Numbered from the stretch's first letter, positions 37,013-49,654 are shown. The stretch is DNA of 64,000 nucleotides from Ananas comosus (GCF_001540865.1 NC_033636.1:10751091-10815090); one strand, 5' to 3'. Notes: generated from the letters alone by a model not told the origin. Numbers and translations are program-made.

Positions 37013-38240
37013 TTTCATTTCTTAAACTTTGTTGTTATTGAAAAAGTGAGTGGGGGGGTGGGTGTGGGACCCACAGATGAGACGGGAGCGGCTCAGGCGT
37101 GGGGCCCAGCGACCGCCCACGGCCCACTCCCAACGCCGCCCACTTTTCTCTCCTCCTCTTTTCCCCCATTGTTGCTTTTTAATTTGGCTTAATTGCCAAT
37201 AATAATAATAATAATAATAATTTTCTAAATAAATTGAGAATATTATTATTATTTTATTTTATCTTTTTAAAAGTATTTAATTTATGGAGTATGAAATATC
37301 TCTAATTTCCAAAAGCAGCCAAAAGTAAGATTTAACGCATAATAATAACTGATTCTTATTTATGTTGGACTCATCATCTTATGATTACATAATTTATTAA
37401 TCTTTATTGCAAAGATTTTATCTTTATCTATCATCTAAAATGAGCATTAGTATTATAACCATATGATGATATTACATACTTCATTTATAGCATTCGGGTA
37501 TAAAATTATATTGCTAAGTCCGATAATTTATATCTAATTTCAATGGTCAGAAGAATATATATATATATAATAAACAAATTGCTATTAATCTTTGACTTTT
37601 TATTTATTTTGTGAATGGAAAATAAGAATTCAACTAAGATTAACAAATCGGTTATGAACAAAAAATTGCAACCGAAAGGGCCAAATAATTGTTAGCAAAT
37701 CCGCCGCCCAATTGGATGGCTATACCTTCAATTCTAATAGTCACACTTTTTCTAAATTAATACAGTGACCAAGTCAACTTTTATATTTCTTAGTTATAGA
37801 TAAAAAATAATTTTACCAACTGTGTTATGTCATTGGTCAGTTTGAATATAAAGTTTTCAAAAAAATCTAAAAATTATTTTACAAGGGATGTTTTCATAAT
37901 TGTGTTTTATTATTATATATTTATATTATTATTATTATTATTATTCCAGTATGTGTCGATTGTCGAATGGTATGCACATCGGATTTCCGGAAGAGGAACG
38001 AGTCTAGATAGTAAAATAATATCTGCTAGGATTTTTACAAGTATGGCTCAATTAATTAACTATTTGATATGATGTATCTCTTTTCTATTTATTTAAATTA
38101 AAATAAAATTTTAATCAGATCTTAATGAAAATAAATATGAACTCTATATAAAGAAGTACTTGTACTGTACAAGAGAGTACTTGAAACAGGGAGAGAAACC
38201 AAATTATCTGAGTTTGGAGAAACTAAATTATCCGAATTTA
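37013..38240. other. AT-rich intergenic stretch
   Basis: Contains (AAT)n at about 37200-37222 and (TTA)n near 37925-37945, and a short GC-rich patch (37050-37150). No gene or defined element seen. Confidence 0.6.
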
Positions 38241-38241
38241 G

Positions 38242-38437
38242 TTAGGGGCTGTTTAGTTGTACGCATTTGCAACTGCAGTGCAGTTGCAAATGCGTGCAGC
38301 CACAATTCCTTTGTTTGGTTTAGTATAGTTGAGTTCAACTGCTGCAGTTCCAACTGCACAAGAAGGCCCAAATGCTGCAGTTGGAACTACATCCAAATTG
38401 GTCGTAGTTCCAACTGCAGCAGTTGGTGAGGGATAGG
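38242..38437. mobile_element. palindromic MITE fragment
   Basis: Begins AGGGGCTGTTTAGTTGTACG (hAT-MITE-like) with the palindrome CGCATTTGCAACTGCAG/TGCAGTTGCAAATGCG. It later has an 18-bp perfect hairpin, TGCTGCAGTTGGAACTAC (38373-38390) with its complement at 38404-38421 and a 13-base loop. The element is cut by N at 38438. Confidence 0.7.
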
Positions 38438-38438
38438 N

Positions 38439-38836
38439 CCGGCGAGGCGGAGCGCGGCGGAGGCGGCGGAGAGGGCGGCGAGGGCGAAGGAGGCGATCCA
38501 GAAGAGGCGGAGCGCGGCGGGGTGCGTCGCCGCGCCGAAGCGCTTCGCGTGGGCGACGAGCGCGGCGGCGGCGGCGTGGGCGAGGAACTGGAGCCCGAGG
38601 AAGAGCGGCTCGGCGACGCGCCACCCGGGGGCGGCGCCGCGGGGGCGGCGGCGGCGGAAGCGGGAGAGGAGCCTGGGGATGGAGAGGGCGATTAGGGTTA
38701 GGAGGAAGAGCGCGTCGGCGGCGCTCAAAAGGAAGCGTTGGGGGCAGGGGGAGAGGAAGAGGAAGCGGAGCCATTGGAGGGGAGGGGTCGAAGGAGGAGG
38801 AGAGCATGCGAGCGAGGTAAGCCATGGCGAAACCAT
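38439..38836 (-). CDS. ABC transporter C family N-terminus (truncated by N)
   Basis: The minus-strand frame opens MVSPWLTSLACSPPPSTPP and continues with LRFLFLSPCPQRFLLSAADA, a basic Arg-rich loop and two further hydrophobic segments (LFLGLQFLAHAAAAALVAH and LFWIASFALAALSAASAALR). About 132 codons are present before the N. The short start, the FLSPCPQR run and spaced hydrophobic segments fit the TMD0 region of plant MRP/ABCC transporters, which move conjugates across the tonoplast. No nucleotide-binding domain is present. Bases beyond the N are a MITE, so the rest of the gene is lost or misplaced. A CT/GA-rich leader lies at 38837-39010. Another multi-pass protein cannot be excluded. Confidence 0.45.
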
Positions 38837-38966
38837 CTTTTCCTTTTTCTTTTAATTATAATTATAAATATTATTATTCTTCTTTTCCATGAAATCAAAA
38901 ATCAAAATCAAATCAAAAACAAGGGGGGAAGGGAAAAGGTTTCCTTTCGTGCGAGAGGAGATAAAC

Positions 38967-38999
<33 letters not shown>

Positions 39000-39744
39000 A
39001 GTGGGGTGCGGGGGAAAGGGAAGGAAATGAAGAAGACGATAGAGAGATACAATCGAAGGGGGACTGAAAAAGGCGAAAAATTAATAAAAACACAACGAGA
39101 CAAAAAGGAGGTGGAGGAAACGAGGATTTTCGGTATTCTGTATTCGGTGTAACAGCTGCACATATCACGAAATTTGGCGCATATATACTGATATGGGCTG
39201 TTTGGTTTTTTGGTTGGATATAATTACAAAAATATTTTAATTAAAAATAAATATAGTTATAAATACTGCAGTTATAATTATACTTAATTTATTTGATTTT
39301 ATACAATTGTAATTGCTAAAGTTACATTTTTTTTCTTTTTGGTATTCTGTAGTTGAGATTTGTATTTATAAATTCTGTCAATTTTTAAATAAGAAGATGG
39401 ATTACCTCTTCTGAGCATAATATAATCATATTTTAATTATTAATTAAGACTTTTATATTTATATAAAATTTATTTATTATAAAATTATGTATGAATTTAA
39501 TAAATTTTAAATGCAAATATATTATAGATTTGATTAAAACAAAAATTAAGATATTATTATTAAACTAGCAGACTGAAAAAAAAAAAGCATATGAAAAAAT
39601 TTTATTGACCCTAACAGATATTATTAAACCCCATCAATTTCATGAATAGATATTTTTGAAAAAAAATAAGAAGAATAAACGTAGAAAAAAATCATTTTGT
39701 TTATTTTTTTAATGGGTGGACCGACTCCGGCCCACTGCTGCAGT

Positions 39745-40985
39745 TCTATACTACTTATAAAAGCGTAAGTTTTAAATTTTTTCCTCTTTCCCAAAATATC
39801 GGTCCCTATTAATATAATTCCGATTACATACTAGCAATATCATACATTCAACTTTAATGAAATAAATCACAGTCGTATAATTTTTATTTTATTTTTAAAT
39901 TATTGTAAAATATATTAATTCTTAGTCATTGGATTGACTAACGAATTAAGTATCTATCACTTTTTTTACCTAAATTTTTCTCAAATAGTACGTATCAAAT
40001 TTCACTTTTTATATGCTACCCTATCTCCTAATAACGGCTGCCCACGTAATATCATATTTTATCATAAATTTGCATTTCTTAAATATTTTCTTTCTCGCAC
40101 TTAATATCCGCCTCCTACATAATATCCAATAACGTAATATCTTCCGCTTATATAATATTTAATTATATTTTTTTAAAAGATGAGTATATAAAAATTATCT
40201 CAATAAAATATAACATATAATTTTACAATTTAAAATTTAAAATTTGTAGATAAATATGATTCACAAATTGATATTGATTTGAGATAATTATTAAAATAGT
40301 TGTTGACCAGATTTTTTTAGTAGGAAAAAATATTGCATTTCATTTATAAAAATTTTAGAAAAATTCATACTTATCCAAATTTCTGTCAACCGAAGGATAT
40401 CTGCTGTTGAATATTTTTCAAAAACACCCCATAAAAGAATATTCCATACTCATCAAAAAATGAAAATCTTTATACAACACACATTGAAAATATTTATTAT
40501 CCACTATCTCTCAATTAACTAACTAAAAAGAAATTAGGTTTGAAAAATAGAATGACTTAAATAAGCTTATAAAATCAACTTTAAATTTTAAATTTGGTTC
40601 ATAATTTCAAATGTAAATTAATATTTTAATTCAAAATTTTAAATTAATTAAAATTTTAATATTTGAGTGTGTAAATATTATTTCAAATTGAAAATAATTA
40701 ATTAACTTGAAAATATATCAAATTTTAAAAATAGATGGGATGATAAATAAATCAATATCTCTAATAACTATTTATATTCAAATTATGGATTCAAAATTAA
40801 TTTTAAATTTTAAATATGAATTTATTAATTTAAAATTTTTAAAATTTGGATACATATTAAAAAAAACTAATATTAGCAAAAAAAATTAATTGATAAATAA
40901 ATTTATACCACCAATAATTATTTAAATATAAATATAAATATAATTTAATTAAATGTGAAGAGCATCGCACGTGCACTATAACTAG
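39745..40985 (+). mobile_element. Helitron-like non-autonomous element
   Basis: The 5' end TCTATACTACTTATAAAAGC resembles plant Helitron starts. The 3' end has a short GC-rich hairpin region (GCATCGCACGTGC) followed by ACTATAACTAG, with host T at 40986. The body is AT-rich and non-coding. The base before TC is T, not the usual A, so the 5' end is less sure. Confidence 0.6.
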
Positions 40986-41020
40986 TATTATTAAAGTTAT
41001 AACTCTAATCAATTTACTAA

Positions 41021-41142
41021 TGGTTCCTAGAACAAGTGGCAAAAAATGTGGTAATTAATATTTAAGGTGCCAATTCGAATCCTAATTGATTCATATTTTT
41101 AGCTAAATTTATTATTTTATAATAACTTTTTTTTAAAAAAAG
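41021..41142 (+). mobile_element. degenerate SINE copy
   Basis: GGTTCCTAGAACAAGTGGCA and CCAATTCGAATCCTAATTGA match the SINE head and B box; the tail is decayed and ends in A-rich sequence. Lies just past the Helitron 3' end. Confidence 0.6.
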
Positions 41143-41464
41143 CTGTTATTTTTCACTAGTATTATTTTATTTTTAATACTCAAAATATAAATGAGTCCTA
41201 TAAATTTTTTAGTAGAAGAGGTGGAAGATTTATATCAATATATAGAATATACAGATAGTATTTTTATTTTTATATCACATGCAGTGAGCGTGTATGATAT
41301 CAAATGGATTTTTTAATTTAAAAAATACAATTATACTCAAAAGTGGAGTATAAATTTTACATCTATTCATTGACGAGGTTAAATTTATTTTTAGATTTTA
41401 ATATTAAAAATATTGATAAGTTTAGTAAAAGAAATTAACCCTTACGTGGGTAGGGTAGTGTGTA

Positions 41465-42030
41465 GGAATGACAATTCAGCTCGCTATTCACAAGCCAGCT
41501 CGTGTTCGGCTCGAAAATAAACTCGAGATCGAATCACTTGTTTAATAAATGAGACGAACGCGAGCTAAAAAATTCAAGTCGTTTAATAAACGAGCCAAAC
41601 AGAAGCTAGGGTTAGCTCTCTCGTGTTCAGCTCGATAACAGCTTGAATACGTTTATTTTCTATTTATATAATTTATATATTTTATATTTATTATATAAAT
41701 AAATAATTATATATATAAAATATAGATATTTATTATTTAAGTTTTAGTCCAATCTAAATATAAAGTCCAACTCAACTATAAAAATTTCTTCTATGTGTAA
41801 AGTTTTAAATTTTAGATCAAAATCTAATGGATAAGATCTCATAAATTTATTTCTTTTTTATATCCTTTCTAATCTTTTAACTTGTTATTCATGAGTCAGC
41901 TCCGAACACGAGCTAAATTTTTCAGCTCGATATTTAATGTGCCGGCTCGAGATCGGCTCGTTTATGAAACAAGCCAAACACGACGGCTCCAGCTCGCTCG
42001 TGTTTGGCTCGTTGACACCACCGGCACTGT
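41465..42030. mobile_element. TIR element with AGCTCG/CGAGCT ends
   Basis: Both ends are rich in AGCTCG-GTTCGGCTCG words in opposite orientation (left 41478-41650, right 41880-42020), with an AT-rich centre. No coding. A relative lies around the LINE at 49625-50740. Confidence 0.55.
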
Positions 42031-42393
42031 GTGAGATTTACGTCTACATTTTTGTTGTAGAGGTAACATTGCTTTTTGAGTTTTGTATTAAAATCGAAAC
42101 AAAATAATTTTTCTTGGGGAAATGTATAACAATCAACTGAACTTTTTCGGTAAGCACATCTTTAAACTTGTAATTTTAGCAATTACTCTAAGCTTTATCA
42201 AAATAGTTTAATATGTTGCTTTTCTAAATTAAAATTATTAATTATGCAGTCACTTTAGCCATATATCTTACATATAATCTGATAATTATAACAATATAAT
42301 AATATTTATTCTTTTTCTGCTCTTCAATCTTGACGTTAATTATCGAGATAAGAAAAAAATAATGCTTATATATATACTACTTATATATATATN

Positions 42394-42500
42394 AAAATTA
42401 ATTGATAAATAAATTTATACCACCAATAATTATTTAAATATAAATATAAATATAAATTTAATTTAATTAATTTACGTGCATTGCACGTGCACTATAACTA

Positions 42501-42501
<1 letters not shown>
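42394..42501 (+). mobile_element. Helitron 3' end, truncated copy
   Basis: About 105 bp nearly identical to 40880-40985, ending TGCACTATAACTAG with host T. Its left end is the N at 42393, so either a real second copy or a repeat-driven mis-join. Confidence 0.7.
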
Positions 42502-42540
<39 letters not shown>

Positions 42541-42606
42541 TATCATTTACTATTATATTTTAGTGCAAATCTTACTGCCCGCCGTGAAGCGCGGGTACTT
42601 AACTAG
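42502..42606 (+). mobile_element. second Helitron-type 3' terminus
   Basis: A (TA)n tract is followed by a hairpin CCCGC (42578-42582) and GCGGG (42591-42595), then TACTTAACTAG, ending in CTAG with T after. This is the classic Helitron 3' layout; the 5' end is not found. Confidence 0.55.
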
Positions 42607-43032
42607 TATATATTGGAATTTTCATCAAGTGAAATGAACATGATACAAATTCCACTTCAAGTTACTAATTTAAATATATGGTTACAAAAAAAAGAAAAGG
42701 AAAAAGAAAATCAAATCAACTCTTTACCTAGTCGTGTGGTAAATTTAACACAAATCAGAGAAGTAATTAGTGCACACAAATTTCGGAGTAATGTAATTAC
42801 CAACCCCCTTTAACAAGACAAACGCACAAGCGCGCACGTGCACCGTCCTTTGCACAAAACAAACATCCATCCCGCAGGGGACGCAAGCTTCGTACATTTT
42901 CTAAATAAAATCTGTAATTAGACGTATACGGAGATAATAATAAAAACGGTGTGAAGAAAATAATCACAATACTGTTCTCCTCCCTCATTATGCTAATTAC
43001 TTTAACACACTTCAGTAAATTAAACATATTAA
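42607..43032. other. intergenic, nothing recognised
   Basis: Mixed sequence with a GC-richer patch at 42820-42900. No ORF of note, RNA or repeat identified. Confidence 0.5.
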
Positions 43033-43270
43033 GCCCTAGTTTGATATTGAGACTTATCTGATGCTATTAGATAAAATAAAGTTTGAATAAAAATATATAA
43101 AGATATATTTCTACATTCTCCGGTGAGACAGAAAATACATGACTCATCCCGATGTGCAGAATGTAATATTATGTACGGAAATAAATAAGATATTTTTCCG
43201 TCGTACTTTCTCACCGCACACAACACAATCTTTTCGCAATTTCAAACAATAAGTTGTTAGTGTGTCTGAA
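43033..43270. mobile_element. MITE family B, copy 1
   Basis: AGCCCTAGTTTGATATTGAG at the left, inner CTATTAGATAAAATAAAGTT and CATTCTCCGGTGAGAC, right end CAATTTCAAACAATAAG. It matches, in reverse orientation, 58750-58998. Confidence 0.6.
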
Positions 43271-43559
43271 CAGATTCTAAAAAAATCAATTTGCAATACC
43301 AGCTTACTTAGTATTTCTTTCCATAAAGAAGCAAAAAAAACAAAAAAAAAGCAAAAAAAAAAAAAGAGGAATATCTCTTTTTTTTCTACTTTGCCAAACA
43401 AAATTTTTAAATGCACTTTGGGGTACATTTGGATGTGCCCAGAGTACTAGTCTCTTATTATGCAACAACTATTGCGGCCAATGATCAGGCCCAGGCCCAT
43501 TAAAAGGTTCGGCCCATTTCCCAATGCCGGTGACATAAGTAGCGAGCCCAAGAGCCCAT

Positions 43560-43775
43560 TGGGCATTGAAGTCTCTTTAATACTATTAGATAAAAGAAAG
43601 TTGATTTTAAAGTAAATAGAAATGTACTTCTCCATTTTCCAGTAGGACCGCAAAAAATATGTTGTAACTAAACTTCTTCGATATGTATAACATGATATTA
43701 CTGGGTTATGAAAAACAAGATATTTTTCTATTATACTTTCTCATCGTACATAACACAATTTCCTCATAATTACAG
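43560..43775. mobile_element. MITE family B, copy 2 (diverged)
   Basis: Shares CTATTAGATAAAAGAAAGTT, AAGATATTTTTCTATTATAC and CGTACATAACACAATTTC with copy 1 at 43033-43270. Its own left end is missing. Confidence 0.55.
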
Positions 43776-44179
43776 ATAGAGTCTAAAACAGAGCACAATA
43801 TTGATATAATGAGTTTGGCTCCACAATAAATACGCGGGTCAAACACTTCCTTAACTTCGTGAGTTTGGACTTCAACTTTTGCAGCAAACAAATACTGCTT
43901 GTACCTAACGCAACTGACTAAGAACTTGTGATTGGTACGAAAAAAAGAATCTGCAGGAAACAAATTGTCTTTCTGTGAATTTGAATATGAAGTATTGAAT
44001 TCGAGGGACTAAGACAGTACGTGTAGTTGTTAATTAATGAAATTTAACGGCCAACATCCATACGTGGTTGGACGGGAGTGTTGGATGTTTTCTATTTTGC
44101 GCTGAATTAAAACATCAGGTCAAAAATATCAAATTCTCTAGAATTGTCCTCATAAGTAATATCTATGATGTTCATTTAT

Positions 44180-44267
44180 AGTGGTTGAGAAAATCAGATA
44201 AACATCAACCATCTATTCCTACTACGGTCGAGAAAATTAGATAAACATCAACTATCTATTCCTAGTC
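44180..44267. repeat. ~52-bp direct repeat, two copies
   Basis: GAGAAAATCAGATAAACATC...CATCTATTCCTA is repeated at once as GAGAAAATTAGATAAACATC...TATCTATTCCTA. Intergenic; no function seen. Confidence 0.8.
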
Positions 44268-44946
44268 AGGCTCATTTAATATTGATGGCCAGAGTTATAT
44301 TGTATAAGTCAATCTACATACGCTACGAAAGCGTGCCGATATATAAGTATATAGGCTAGTTATGTCATTTGATTCTTCGCTAATGCGTTTACTGTTGGAG
44401 CTTTTCGAGTCCTTGAGCTTCTTCATGGAGCGAAATTATTTAGTGAGCAATTGGGGATTTTAGGGAGCAAGCTTAAAATTGAAGAATCATTCAGGTTTCT
44501 ACTAATTTATGGTTCTGGAGACCCATAAAAGAATCAAAGGCTTACAATTATCAGTTGAAGGGGCCCAAATTTTAGCAATATCTTTAGTTTATTTTGGCTA
44601 TTTCATTGTGAGCTTAAAGTGGGCTTGCATTCTGTTTTAGCTGCAATAGTCTAAAGTTGGTCAAAACTATATATAAATGCCTTGTTTGCCTCTTAGATTT
44701 TGGTTTAATTAACTTAACATTCACAGTTCATTAAATTTCACTTGCTTTTCTCATTGGCATTAGCATCTCTTTCTCTTCTCTTACCCAGACATTTATGTTC
44801 ATGATGAAGATCAGTTAAATCATATCACGTAGAAACAACAAATAATAAAGACATGAGAGCTGAATTAGACTCTCATATAAAACTAAGTAGGCTCAGGGCA
44901 TGCTTATCCGAAAGAAGAAAATTTAATCTTAAAGAAAATTTTCAGA

Positions 44947-45170
44947 AATAACTCCTGATATCTCTATCTGTCTATCTATCTATCGATCTGTGTTTTTTTG
45001 GAAATAACTCCTGATATCTCTATCTGTCTATCTATCTATCGATCTGTGTTTTTTTGGAAATAACTCCTGATATCTCTATCTGTCTATCTATCTATCGATC
45101 TGTGTTTTTTTGGAAATAACTCCTGATATCTCTATCTGTCTATCTATCTATCGATCTGTGTTTTTCTGGT
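44947..45170. repeat. 56-bp minisatellite, four copies
   Basis: The word CCTGATATCTC recurs at 44954, 45010, 45066 and 45122, an exact period of 56. Each unit contains a (CTAT)n-type tract and ends in a T run. Units are almost identical, implying recent expansion or long-read collapse/expansion. Confidence 0.93.
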
Positions 45171-45847
45171 GCGCTTACGCGCGTACACTCCAACACATGT
45201 CTACAAGAGAAGTTGTAATATCGTTTTCATATCAATGAATAATCCAAGGTGAGAACATGACCCACCAATCAGGGAGAGAATATACTCCACTCTGATACAA
45301 TTCTAGTATTTCTTGCTGTTACTTATACGAAGATTAAGATTAGGACTTAAAATTCATCAAAACCACCAGGTCTAAAGTGACTGGTCCATATTTGGAGGGC
45401 ACTGTACCTAAGTAGGATTATACTTTAATGTAGTTAAAAAAAATACTCCAAATAATTCTTATTTTATTAGGAAGTACGTAATCAATACAAGTAGGACCAT
45501 TAGCCATATATGAACAAGTCAAAAGCTCAATCAATGAAAGGGAAAAAAAAGAATCTGCTACTGTATTATTGTAACCACCCAATTATTTGGCTCAGTAGCG
45601 CCAAAAGTTATTTGTAAAGTATTAATAAACGTGACAAGAGCATTAGATTTAAGCGTAAAATGTTAGATCATTCATTTAATTCCGTACAACAAAATTACCT
45701 CATCAATTTCGCCCGCATTGAGTACTTTTATGGAAACACAACTAGAGAAGCCTCATGTAATGCATGAAGTATCATTCTCATGCATTACTAAGGTAACCTC
45801 CACGAGTAAATTTACTTAGGTGGTTGATGTATCTGCATAAAAATATT

Positions 45848-46488
45848 TTTTTTAGAATAAAATAGCACGCTACCTGCTTTATTTATTAAAAGTATAAATT
45901 AAACAACATAGGTAATGTTAAAAAAATCCTCAGCAGAAACAAGCGAAAAAAAAAAAAGAAACTTAAAAAAGTTGGCTTTTAAACGAGAGAATAACTTTCC
46001 ACTAAGTTGCCAATCTCTTGATCTTAGTTAGAAAGTCTGCGTAAGCATTTCTAAAAATAGTAATATTTCTTGAATCTCAGATGACCCACCAGCAGGCTAT
46101 CAGATGGGTCAATCTTGTTCGAATAGGCTGCGATATGTTCCATGGCATCCACCTATCCCACATGCATCTCATATCGTCCTCCAAATTTCTAGACTAAACC
46201 CCCTCTAGGGTCATCGGAATCAGGAATTTTCTAACAACACGTTGTGTGAATAGATGATCCATCATCTCCTCTTCGAATCCACATAGCACACATTTTGTGT
46301 TCCACGTCCACCCTTTCTTCAAAAGGTTGTTCGTTGTAGGTTTTCTTTTCTCAAGGACAAGCCAGATAAATACTTGCACTTTCTGGGATATTTCGAGTCT
46401 TCAAATCTTGCTCGCGCGAGCGTCCCTTATACCCCTAGTATCTATCGTTCAGGGCCGAATAGATTTATTTCACGATAAATTTTTATCC
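45848..46488 (-). mobile_element. 5'-truncated LINE, 3' part with zf-RVT
   Basis: On the minus strand the frame from 46379 to 46194 reads VFIWLVLEKRKPTTNNLLKK then CVLCGFEEEMMDHLF, the zinc-binding domain that follows reverse transcriptase in plant LINE ORF2. Downstream LIACWWV and the tail AAGCAGGTAGCGTGCTA plus poly(A) (45846-45853 as T) match the LINE at 49670. Near-perfect duplications GCATAAAAATATT (45835-45847) and GCATAAAATATT (46489-46500) flank it. The frame is broken by stops. Confidence 0.85.
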
Positions 46489-46500
46489 GCATAAAATATT

Positions 46501-47122
46501 TAAAATCAAATACTAAGAAGGCTCGTGGACTGTAAAATAAGATCATCGAAACAAAGGAGACAGCAAATATTGATGCACAAGTTTTCTTCTTTAAAAAGAA
46601 TTGCTCTCTTTTTCTCCGCACTATTTTCCTCTTCTAATAAAATATTACCAATATAGGATTTACAAAAGAAAACCACAATAAGGCTCCATCCTTTCCCATC
46701 CCAATATCACAAAAATGAAGCCCCTCTAATTTCGTTGTTTCCATATATGGAAAATGGATCCAATTTTGGTACTTCATAGTTCATAGTACCCAAATGCAAA
46801 TAGCTGAACCAACTTTGTCAAATCGAATTAATTCTCGTACCAATAAATAGAAACCACTGAACCCTCCACCAATACAATATTAGCTCGTGTTCCACATTTG
46901 AGTCACACAATTAATGTTTTATTACTGTACTGGGTCGCATGATTTGCAGGTGAAATGTAGTTAAGTTTTTATTATTAGTCTTTCACTTTCACGCAATTAA
47001 TTTCAACCAAATAATCTTAATTAAGTGCTTCGTTCGCATGAAGTGAAGAGTAGAAACTCTTATTTGGAAATATTTGTTTTTGTCGCGCTTATCCATTGAC
47101 TCGATTGTAGCTTCAAGTAAAA
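46501..47122. other. intergenic, nothing recognised
   Basis: No gene, RNA or repeat that I can support. Moderately AT-rich. Confidence 0.5.
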
Positions 47123-47535
47123 CTAGTGAATTACCCGCGCGATGCTGCGGATATAAAATTATTTTTACAATATTATTTTATAGAATAATTTATTTTATCA
47201 AATTTATATGAATAGAAAAAAAATTGTAAAAAAAATTATTTAATAAAATTAATTATATATATACACATATGCACTATATTTCTAAAATTTTAGTTCTGAA
47301 ATTTAAATTCTATATTTTTTTATACAACGAAATTTTATGTAATTTAAATTGCATTTATTATGTTAGATTTTATTACGCGATTTATTACGCGTATTATTAG
47401 AATTTAGAGATTTAAAATTTTAAATTTTGAAAAGTTTAAAATTTGGAAATAAATATTATAATTTAAAATATAAAATATTAAATTTAAAATTTAAAACTTT
47501 AAAATTTAAAAATATCAAAATTTTAAATTTTGTAT

Positions 47536-47560
<25 letters not shown>
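47123..47560 (-). mobile_element. Helitron-type 3' end, minus strand
   Basis: Read on the minus strand it ends with a GC-rich hairpin (CCGCAGCATCGCGCGGG, 47134-47150), then TAATTCACTAG and host T, as at 42606. The body to the right is AT-rich with AAATTT palindromes and a TA/GT microsatellite at 47539-47582. The 5' end is not located. Confidence 0.5.
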
Positions 47561-47570
<10 letters not shown>

Positions 47571-48192
47571 ATGTGTGTGTGGTGTGTATAGAAGGAGAGA
47601 GAAGAGGAGGGTTGGGGGGACACGTGTCACTCTAAGGTCCCCAAACCCTCTTTTAATGTAGTTAAATTAAATAGATATAATTCGAAATGTTGCTTTCAAT
47701 GTTCGCAATTTAAAATCCTCTCAACAACTTTGCTGCAACATAAACTGAAGTGCAAAAAAAAGAGCTTTTTTATTCGGGCCGTGTTTTGTTTCTGGAGCAT
47801 TACATCATTTTTACGTCAGATGCTGCTACTCATATGAACATTATTATTATTAGATAATGCGCGTAACGCTAGTAATTACGGTTCACTAACTTAGGTTTAT
47901 TGACCCGTGCTCTTCGAAGCTACATGCCCATACCAATTTGGGTTAATTTGCTTAGACCGCAAAAAATTATGGCACGAGTCAATTTGCAAACATAGCCGGC
48001 GCATCTGAAAGCAAATAATGGTACTATGGTAGAGAAGCACGATTCAAATTTAAAATTTTAAATTTGCTCAAAAAAATTTTCTCTCTGAATTTTGTTTCTT
48101 TTAAAATTAATTGAGATAGTTGTTGCTGACTCAAGCTAATTGAAAGCTAAATAGAGAAGCACCAAAAAGTTGGGGCCTTCTAATTAAAATAA

Positions 48193-48604
48193 GAATTAAC
48201 TTCATACAGGTCCCTACAAATATAGTGAATGATATATATATTCCTATAAAATTCAATTTTTATATATTGTCCCTACAAAAGCTTTAATATTTTCAAATAT
48301 ATCCCTCTGATTTGTTATCATTAGAGAACATTTAGAGAATTATTTATATTTTCAATTTTGCCATCACAAATATGTTTTTCCAAAAGCCATAACAGTATAA
48401 TATAAGAGGGATAAATATGTCAAAAAATAATCAGAGTTAAGTATTTAATCTATGATTAACTAAATTTTTTTAACAAATTCTAACGACAGAGACATAATTT
48501 GAAAATATCAGGACTTTTGAGAGAACAATATATAAAAGTTGAACTTTATAGAGATATATTTACTGTTCACTATATTTATTGTGACCTGCATGAAATTAAC
48601 CCTT
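48193..48604. mobile_element. MITE with ~110-bp inverted ends
   Basis: The left arm GAATTAACTTCATACAGGTC continues through TATAGTGAA and TTTTTATATATTGT. The right arm, reversed, reads GGGTTAATTTCATGCAGGTC with the same inner words. A candidate duplication AAAATAA flanks it (48186-48192 and 48605-48611). No coding. Confidence 0.7.
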
Positions 48605-48611
48605 AAAATAA

Positions 48612-49654
48612 ATATTAATAAGGACACCAATCATAGTTCACCCAATCAGAGCCAAAACTAATAAGTGATCATCTTGGGCTAGAAATTAAGTGCCTACTGT
48701 GATACAGTTGGACCACCCTAAGCCAAACACCTCAATTTGCAAACACACACAACATATATTGTTTTAATTAATCCCATAACGAAAATCTGGGGATAATAAA
48801 GCCTTTCTTCTTTAAGAAAAAAAAAAGTTAAATAGAATTGATAACATAATTAATAGTTAATTTAAGTAGAATTAAAAATTTTAGATAACTATTAAATTCG
48901 GTTGTAAAATTTCACAAATCATGATTGTAATACCAGCTATATTATTTCATAAAGTACAAATTTTGATATTTCTAGTAAAACAATAAACACATTTCATTAA
49001 TTTGTTTAGTGCATATTTGATTGTACGTAATTTTTTTTTAAAAAAGTAAGACTTTTCAGAAGTGTTATTCTTTAGAAAGTAATTATTACGAAAGTGAGCA
49101 TTACTTTTTGTTTAGTTTGTCTAATAAGTTCGACAAAACAATCATAAGAATTTCAGTTTTTTAAAATTTTATTTTTTATCTTTTATTTTTCATCAACTAA
49201 ACATGCCATTAGCAAATTATATAAGCTACAATTTAAATAAACTTTCAAATATTATACATCATTTTAGTCAATTTTATAACTAAATCCAACAATAGTCTCG
49301 AATTTTAATTTGTTATATAAAAATAATTAAATTACTGATAATAATATAAAATAATAATATCATAGTCATAGTTGGCTCATGAACAACAATTTAAAAAATC
49401 AGAAAGAATATATATAGAAAATAAATTTACAAAATCTTACCAATTAGACTTTAATTTAATGGTTGAAATTTTATACATAAACGGATATTTTTATAATTGA
49501 GTTAGACTTTATATTTAGGTTAAGCTAAAACTCAATAAAAATATATATTATATATATATAATTATTTATTTATATATATAATATATAAATTATTTATATA
49601 TAAAATATATGTATTTGAACTGCTATGGAGTCGAATATGAGTAAGCTGATTCTA
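48612..49654. other. AT-rich intergenic
   Basis: No gene recognised. The last bases (49610-49654) belong to the element into which the LINE inserted. Confidence 0.5.

Noticed and set aside
44947..45170. Regular repeats that might suggest a CRISPR array
   Set aside because: The units are contiguous with no unique spacers, and the host is a plant nuclear genome.
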